A DNA stretch of 17,946 nucleotides from Polyangium jinanense (lineage in GTDB: Bacteria > Myxococcota > Polyangia > Polyangiales > Polyangiaceae), in contig NZ_JAGTJJ010000110.1 in NCBI RefSeq assembly GCF_028435365.1, positions 1 to 17,946 of the forward strand, given 5' to 3'. Made by a program: the position numbers and the translations under genes. Position 1 is the stretch's first letter, and each line of letters opens with the position of its first letter. Below the pieces are notes generated by a model. The model worked only from the letters and a program-made list of their open reading frames with translations. It was not told where the DNA came from and did not search any database. Of this stretch, positions 14,459 through 17,946 are shown piece by piece.

Positions 14459-17400
14459 TCAGGGCGTGACGCAGAAGATCATCGCCCAGCTATTGAGGGT
14501 GCCCTGGTCCGAGGTCGTGTCGTCGAGGACGTGGAGCCTCCACCTGCCAACGGGCGACTTGCCGTTGACCGGTGTCAGCGCCGTCTCCGGCGAATAGCAG
14601 CCCGAGAAGGGCGCAGTGCCGCCGGTGACCGCCGAGGAGCAGGTCGAGTCGAGGACCGTGTTCGTGTAGTTGTCGCCCGAGCTGCCGTTGTCCGAGGTGA
14701 TGTCGAGCTCACCGAGGCCCGGCGGCTGCAGGAACGCGTCGATGTCCCCGGACCAGGTGTGCGTGGCGTTGAAGAGCACCGCCGCGCGGTTCACCGTCCC
14801 GACGTTCGCCACGCCGAGGTAGCTGTTGATGCCCGTGGTGTTGCCGTCGAGGAGGGCGATGGGCGTGTCGTACGCCCGGACGACGACGAGGCGCTGGCCC
14901 GCCGCGCAGGCCGGGAAGTACGCCGGAATCGTGCAGTCCGAGTCGGCGGCGTCGGTGAGCGCGTCGCCGTCGTTGTCGATGCCGTCGTTGCAGTACTGCT
15001 CGACCTTCGTGCACACGCTTGGGGTCCCGAGGCACTTGTAGTTCGGCTCGAGCGCGCACAGGGACGAGCAGCCGTCGCCGCTGTTCAGGTTGCCGTCGTC
15101 GCAGACGTCCGTGCCGTTGATCGTGCCATTGCCGCAGCTCGTGGTGCAGACGCTCGGCGTGCCCGTGCAGCTGTAGCCCTGCTCGATGGTGCAGGTCGCG
15201 GAGCAGCCATCGCCGCTGTTCTTGTTGCCGTCGTCGCAGACGTCCGTGCCGTTGATCGTGCCGTCGCCGCAGCTCAGGGCGCAGGCGCTCGGCGAGCCTA
15301 CGCACTGGTAGCCCTGCTCGATGGTGCAGCTCGTGGAGCAGCCGTCGCCGCTGGTCAGGTTGCCATCGTCGCACGCCTCGCTGCCCGCGAGGATGCCGTC
15401 GCCGCAGAGCGCGGTGAACGTCACCTGGAGCTGGTAGGCGCCGATGGTCGAGTTGCTCTGGTACTCCTCCACGTGCACGTAGTACGTGCCCGGGGCGAGC
15501 TTGCGCGCGGCCGCGTCCGCCGTCGTGGTCGGATCGATCACCGAGCAGCTATTGAGGCCGTCGTCGTCGTCCTCGACGAGGATCGTCGTGCAGTTCGACG
15601 CGAGGAGGTAGATCTTGGTGTCGTTGCCCGTCGGGCAGGTGCCCACCCCCGGGACGAAGCTCTCGATCTTCACGTCCGCGACCGCGGGCACGGTGAACGA
15701 GTAGTAGTCATGGTCGCCGACGGGCGTGATCTTGCCGGTGACCGCGAAGGGCGGCAGGAGCGGGCCGGTCGCCGTCGCGCACGTGTTCGGCTCGGACTCG
15801 ACGAGGACGCAGGTGCTCGGCGCGCCGAAGCACGTGAAGAACGGCTCGGCCTGGCAGGCGGCGGTGCAGCCGTCGCCGGGGGTCTTGTTGCCGTCGTCGC
15901 AGGGCTCGGCCGCCGTGTTCACGAAGCCGTCGCCGCAGGTCGCCACGATGCAGCCCGGGAGGCAGGCGTCGTCGTCGTTCAGGTTGCCGTCGTCGCACGG
16001 CTCGCTGCCGGCCGGGATGCCGTCGCCGCAGACCGTTTTGCACGCGCTCGGCGCGCCGGTGCACACGTAGCCGAGCTCGGCCTTGCAGGTCGCGGAGCAG
16101 CCGTCGCCGCTGTCCGTGTCGGCGTCATCGCAGGTCTCGGGGCCCTTGACGAGGCCGTCGCCGCAGATCGCGTTGCAAGCGCTCGGCGTGCCCGCGCAGA
16201 GAAAGCCCACCTCGATCGCGCAGGCGGCGTCGCAGCCGTCGCCGGCCACGGCATTGCCGTCGTCGCAGGTCTCGGCGCCCGTGAGGATGCCGTCGCCGCA
16301 GAGCGAGACGACGCAGACGTTGCCCGCGCAGATGTTGCTCGTGCAATCGCCGTTCACGAGGCAGCCCTTGCCGAGGTCGCAGGTCGGGCAGGCGCCGCCG
16401 CCGCAATCAGCGTCCGTTTCGGCGCCATTCTTCACGGTATCCGTGCACGTCGCCGTCTGGCAGACGTTGCCCGTGCACACGCCGCTCTGGCAGTCGGTCG
16501 ACGCATTGCAGACGAGGCCGTCGGCGCAGGCGGGGCAGTCCGCGCCGCCGCAGTCGATGCTGGTCTCGCTGCCGTTCTGGATGGTATCGCCGCAGCTCGC
16601 CCCCTGGCAGGTGCCCGCGGTGCAGACCTTGCTCGCGCAATCCGAGTCGACCGAGCAGATGAGGCCGGTGCCGCAGGGCGAGCAGTTCGGGCCGCCGCAG
16701 TCGACGTCCGTCTCGTTGCGGTTCGTCACCTGGTCGGTGCAGGTCGGCAAGCAAATCGAACCCGAGCAGGATTCGCCCACGCAGTCGCTGTCCGCTGCGC
16801 AGCCGAGGCCGGGGCCGCAGGGGCTGCAGGAGCCGCCGCCGCAATCGACGTCCGTCTCGTCGCCATTCTCGACGGTATCCGTGCAGGTGGGCGTCTGGCA
16901 GGTGGCGGCGTCACACACGCTGCTCTGGCAATCGGATGACACCTTGCAGACGAGGCCATCGGCGCAGGGGGCGCAGGTGCCGCCGCCGCAGTCGACGTCC
17001 GTCTCGGAACCGTTCTTCACGGTGTCGGCGCACGCGGCCGGGACGCAAATGTTGTTCGCGCAGACATTGTCGGGGCAGTCCGCGTTCGCGAGGCACTCCA
17101 CGCACGTGCCCTCGCCGTCGCAGAGCTTGCCGTCGTTCGTGGTGCAGGCGTCGCCGGCCGGGAGCGGGTTGTTTTCCGGCTGCCCTGCATTGCAGACGTC
17201 CTGGGTGCAGTCGTTCTGATCGTCGAGGGTGTCGGTGTCGTCGTTCTCGAGCGTGATCTGGCCCTGGCCGTCGCAGATCTCGCGGGCGCAGTCGCCGGGC
17301 ATCTGCGTATCGCTCGGGGTGCCCTTGGCGGCGAACGTTTCGCCGCAGACGCCCGCGGTGCAGGTGCGCGTCCGGCAGACCGTGTCGGCGCCGGGGCAAT

Positions 17401-17596
17401 CCTCGGGCGTCCTGCACGCGCCCATGCCGCCGGCGCCGCCCATGCCACCTGTCCCGCCTTCACCGGCGCCGCCGGTGGTGTCCGGCGGATCCGTGTTCTC
17501 GCAGCCCGCTCCCGCGCTCACGGCCACGAGGAGCGCGAAGGTCGCCGCGGCGTACCTTGTGATTCCGAACCTTCTCCATCGACTCATGGGCGACAT
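14459..17596 (-). CDS. Large Cys-rich repeat lipoprotein with PPC and P-like domains
   Basis: 1045 residues. An export signal (about 4-31) ends in AGAGC, a probable lipid-modified C32, followed by a Gly/Met-rich linker (40-60), so it is probably surface-anchored. The layout is: Cys-rich region 61-188; five tandem units of about 48 residues beginning at C189, C238, C286, C335 and C384 (ETDVDCGG type, 8 Cys each); four CDDGN-type units from 433, 478, 523 and 554 (TIGR02232/DUF4215-like, 6 Cys, the third shortened); a PPC-like beta domain (about 600-728); three more CDDGN units (731, 776, 821); an Asp-rich NDGIDNDGDALTDAADSDC segment (870-888), possibly Ca2+-binding; and a C-terminal proprotein-convertase P-like domain (about 900-1045; GRWRLHVLD, GTLNSWAMIF). 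Probably adhesive or structural. GGGGAG 7 bases upstream supports the ATG at 17596. No protease domain is seen. Confidence 0.9.
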   Translation of the reverse strand: MSPMSRWRRFGITRYAAATFALLVAVSAGAGCENTDPPDTTGGAGEGGTGGMGGAGGMGACRTPEDCPGADTVCRTRTCTAGVCGETFAAKGTPSDTQMPGDCAREICDGQGQITLENDDTDTLDDQNDCTQDVCNAGQPENNPLPAGDACTTNDGKLCDGEGTCVECLANADCPDNVCANNICVPAACADTVKNGSETDVDCGGGTCAPCADGLVCKVSSDCQSSVCDAATCQTPTCTDTVENGDETDVDCGGGSCSPCGPGLGCAADSDCVGESCSGSICLPTCTDQVTNRNETDVDCGGPNCSPCGTGLICSVDSDCASKVCTAGTCQGASCGDTIQNGSETSIDCGGADCPACADGLVCNASTDCQSGVCTGNVCQTATCTDTVKNGAETDADCGGGACPTCDLGKGCLVNGDCTSNICAGNVCVVSLCGDGILTGAETCDDGNAVAGDGCDAACAIEVGFLCAGTPSACNAICGDGLVKGPETCDDADTDSGDGCSATCKAELGYVCTGAPSACKTVCGDGIPAGSEPCDDGNLNDDDACLPGCIVATCGDGFVNTAAEPCDDGNKTPGDGCTAACQAEPFFTCFGAPSTCVLVESEPNTCATATGPLLPPFAVTGKITPVGDHDYYSFTVPAVADVKIESFVPGVGTCPTGNDTKIYLLASNCTTILVEDDDDGLNSCSVIDPTTTADAAARKLAPGTYYVHVEEYQSNSTIGAYQLQVTFTALCGDGILAGSEACDDGNLTSGDGCSTSCTIEQGYQCVGSPSACALSCGDGTINGTDVCDDGNKNSGDGCSATCTIEQGYSCTGTPSVCTTSCGNGTINGTDVCDDGNLNSGDGCSSLCALEPNYKCLGTPSVCTKVEQYCNDGIDNDGDALTDAADSDCTIPAYFPACAAGQRLVVVRAYDTPIALLDGNTTGINSYLGVANVGTVNRAAVLFNATHTWSGDIDAFLQPPGLGELDITSDNGSSGDNYTNTVLDSTCSSAVTGGTAPFSGCYSPETALTPVNGKSPVGRWRLHVLDDTTSDQGTLNSWAMIFCVTP
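15002..15406 (-). repeat. Three 135-bp tandem coding repeats in the lipoprotein gene
   Basis: The CDDGN units at residues 731-865 repeat with an exact period of 135 bases. Corresponding CAGCC(G/A)TCGCCGCTG sequences start at 15069, 15204 and 15339. A 39-base stretch is identical between 15089-15127 and 15224-15262. The near-identity at nucleotide level suggests recent duplication or gene conversion, unlike the older, diverged units at residues 433-596. Confidence 0.85.
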
Positions 17597-17872
17597 GCCC
17601 TTTCTCCCCGTCGGCGCCATGCCCGGCGCGGGGGACCCAACGGCCCGCCGGCCCAGGGGACGCCGGCCTCTCCGGTGTTTGCCAACGCGAGACCTCATCA
17701 CAGGCGAAAAACCCGGTCAAGGGGGAGATCGGCCCGGAAGCACCCTCCGCAAGCCGTTTTCGGGGCTATGGAGGACACGCCTTCCGCCGCATGCTCCCGC
17801 CTCCCGTGAACTCTGCGGTCTGCCCCACCCAACGCATCGGACGACTGAGCATTGGTCTCATCGCGAGGCGTC
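17597..17872. other. Gene-free leader region of the lipoprotein gene
   Basis: No coding feature is supported here. Open frames in this stretch are short or are extensions of the lipoprotein frame upstream of its ribosome binding site. On the minus strand, TTGACC (17715-17720) could be a -35 box, but no good -10 follows at normal spacing. Confidence 0.5.
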
Positions 17873-17946
17873 GCGCCGGGGCGCTGCCCCGGGCCCCGCG
17901 GGGGCTGTTCGCCCCTCGACCCGAACCAGGGCAAGCCCTGGACCGT
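17873..17946 (-). repeat. Palindrome-rich intergenic element, copy 5 (cut by window end)
   Basis: One arm only, in reverse orientation: CCGGGGC-GCT-GCCCCGG 17876-17892, GGGGC-TGTTC-GCCCC 17901-17915, and CCAGGGC-AA-GCCCTGG 17926-17941. It closely matches the reverse complement of the right arm of copy 3 (6745-6815), including the GAACA/TGTTC loop variant. The 13-bp hairpin, centre and opposite arm would lie beyond the window. Confidence 0.9.

Noticed and set aside
14276..16939. 887-codon open frame on the plus strand opposite the lipoprotein gene
   Set aside because: It is a shadow of the repeat-rich gene on the other strand. Its Ala/Val/Arg-rich periodic protein mirrors the Cys-rich units and has no recognisable fold.
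17699..17720. Sigma-70 promoter upstream of the lipoprotein gene
   Set aside because: TTGACC is a fair -35 box, but the bases at 15-18 spacing do not resemble a -10 box.
17698..17934. 78-codon minus-strand frame at the right end
   Set aside because: It runs through repeat copy 5 and lacks a ribosome binding site or coding character.

Overview
The window looks like chromosomal DNA from a very GC-rich myxobacterium, probably of the Sorangium/Polyangium type. This rests on long GC-biased genes, a serine/threonine kinase with an N-terminal zinc-ribbon, and a large lipoprotein built from 'myxococcus cysteine-rich' repeats. The genus is inferred, not shown. I see no rRNA, tRNA, CRISPR array, transposase or phage gene.

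Layout. Unit 1 (minus, 180-2431): a small hypothetical protein, a FIST-domain protein and a HAD phosphatase. Unit 2 (minus, 2871-6254): an aldehyde dehydrogenase followed by a Ser/Thr kinase with a coiled-coil tail. Unit 3 (plus, 6995-12221): an exported DUF4139 protein, a TerB/DUF533-like protein with a Pro/Gln/Trp repeat linker, archease and the RNA ligase RtcB; the last two overlap by 35 bases. Unit 4 (minus, 12222-14086): a two-gene ABC transporter whose genes overlap by 4 bases; its 3' end abuts the rtcB stop with no base between. Unit 5 (minus, 14459-17596): a 1045-residue Cys-rich lipoprotein with PPC and proprotein-convertase P-like domains.

The most striking content is non-coding. 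Five copies (two cut by the window edges) of one roughly 325-350 bp element occupy the gaps between these units. Each full copy is an imperfect inverted repeat. Each arm is a string of short perfect palindromes: a 13-bp stem with a 3-base loop and three smaller GC-rich hairpins. The arms flank a conserved centre of about 90-130 bp. Stem sequences differ between copies, but the changes are compensated on the partner strand, so structure is conserved rather than sequence. The elements lie at every transcription-unit boundary except the zero-gap rtcB/ABC junction, and two right-hand ends stop within 5 bases of a stop codon. I do not recognise this family and treat it as the main candidate for something undescribed.

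Functional links: archease and RtcB form a known RNA ligation/repair pair. The aldehyde dehydrogenase and kinase are probably co-transcribed. The ABC permease and ATPase form one transporter. Other links between neighbours are inference from position only.
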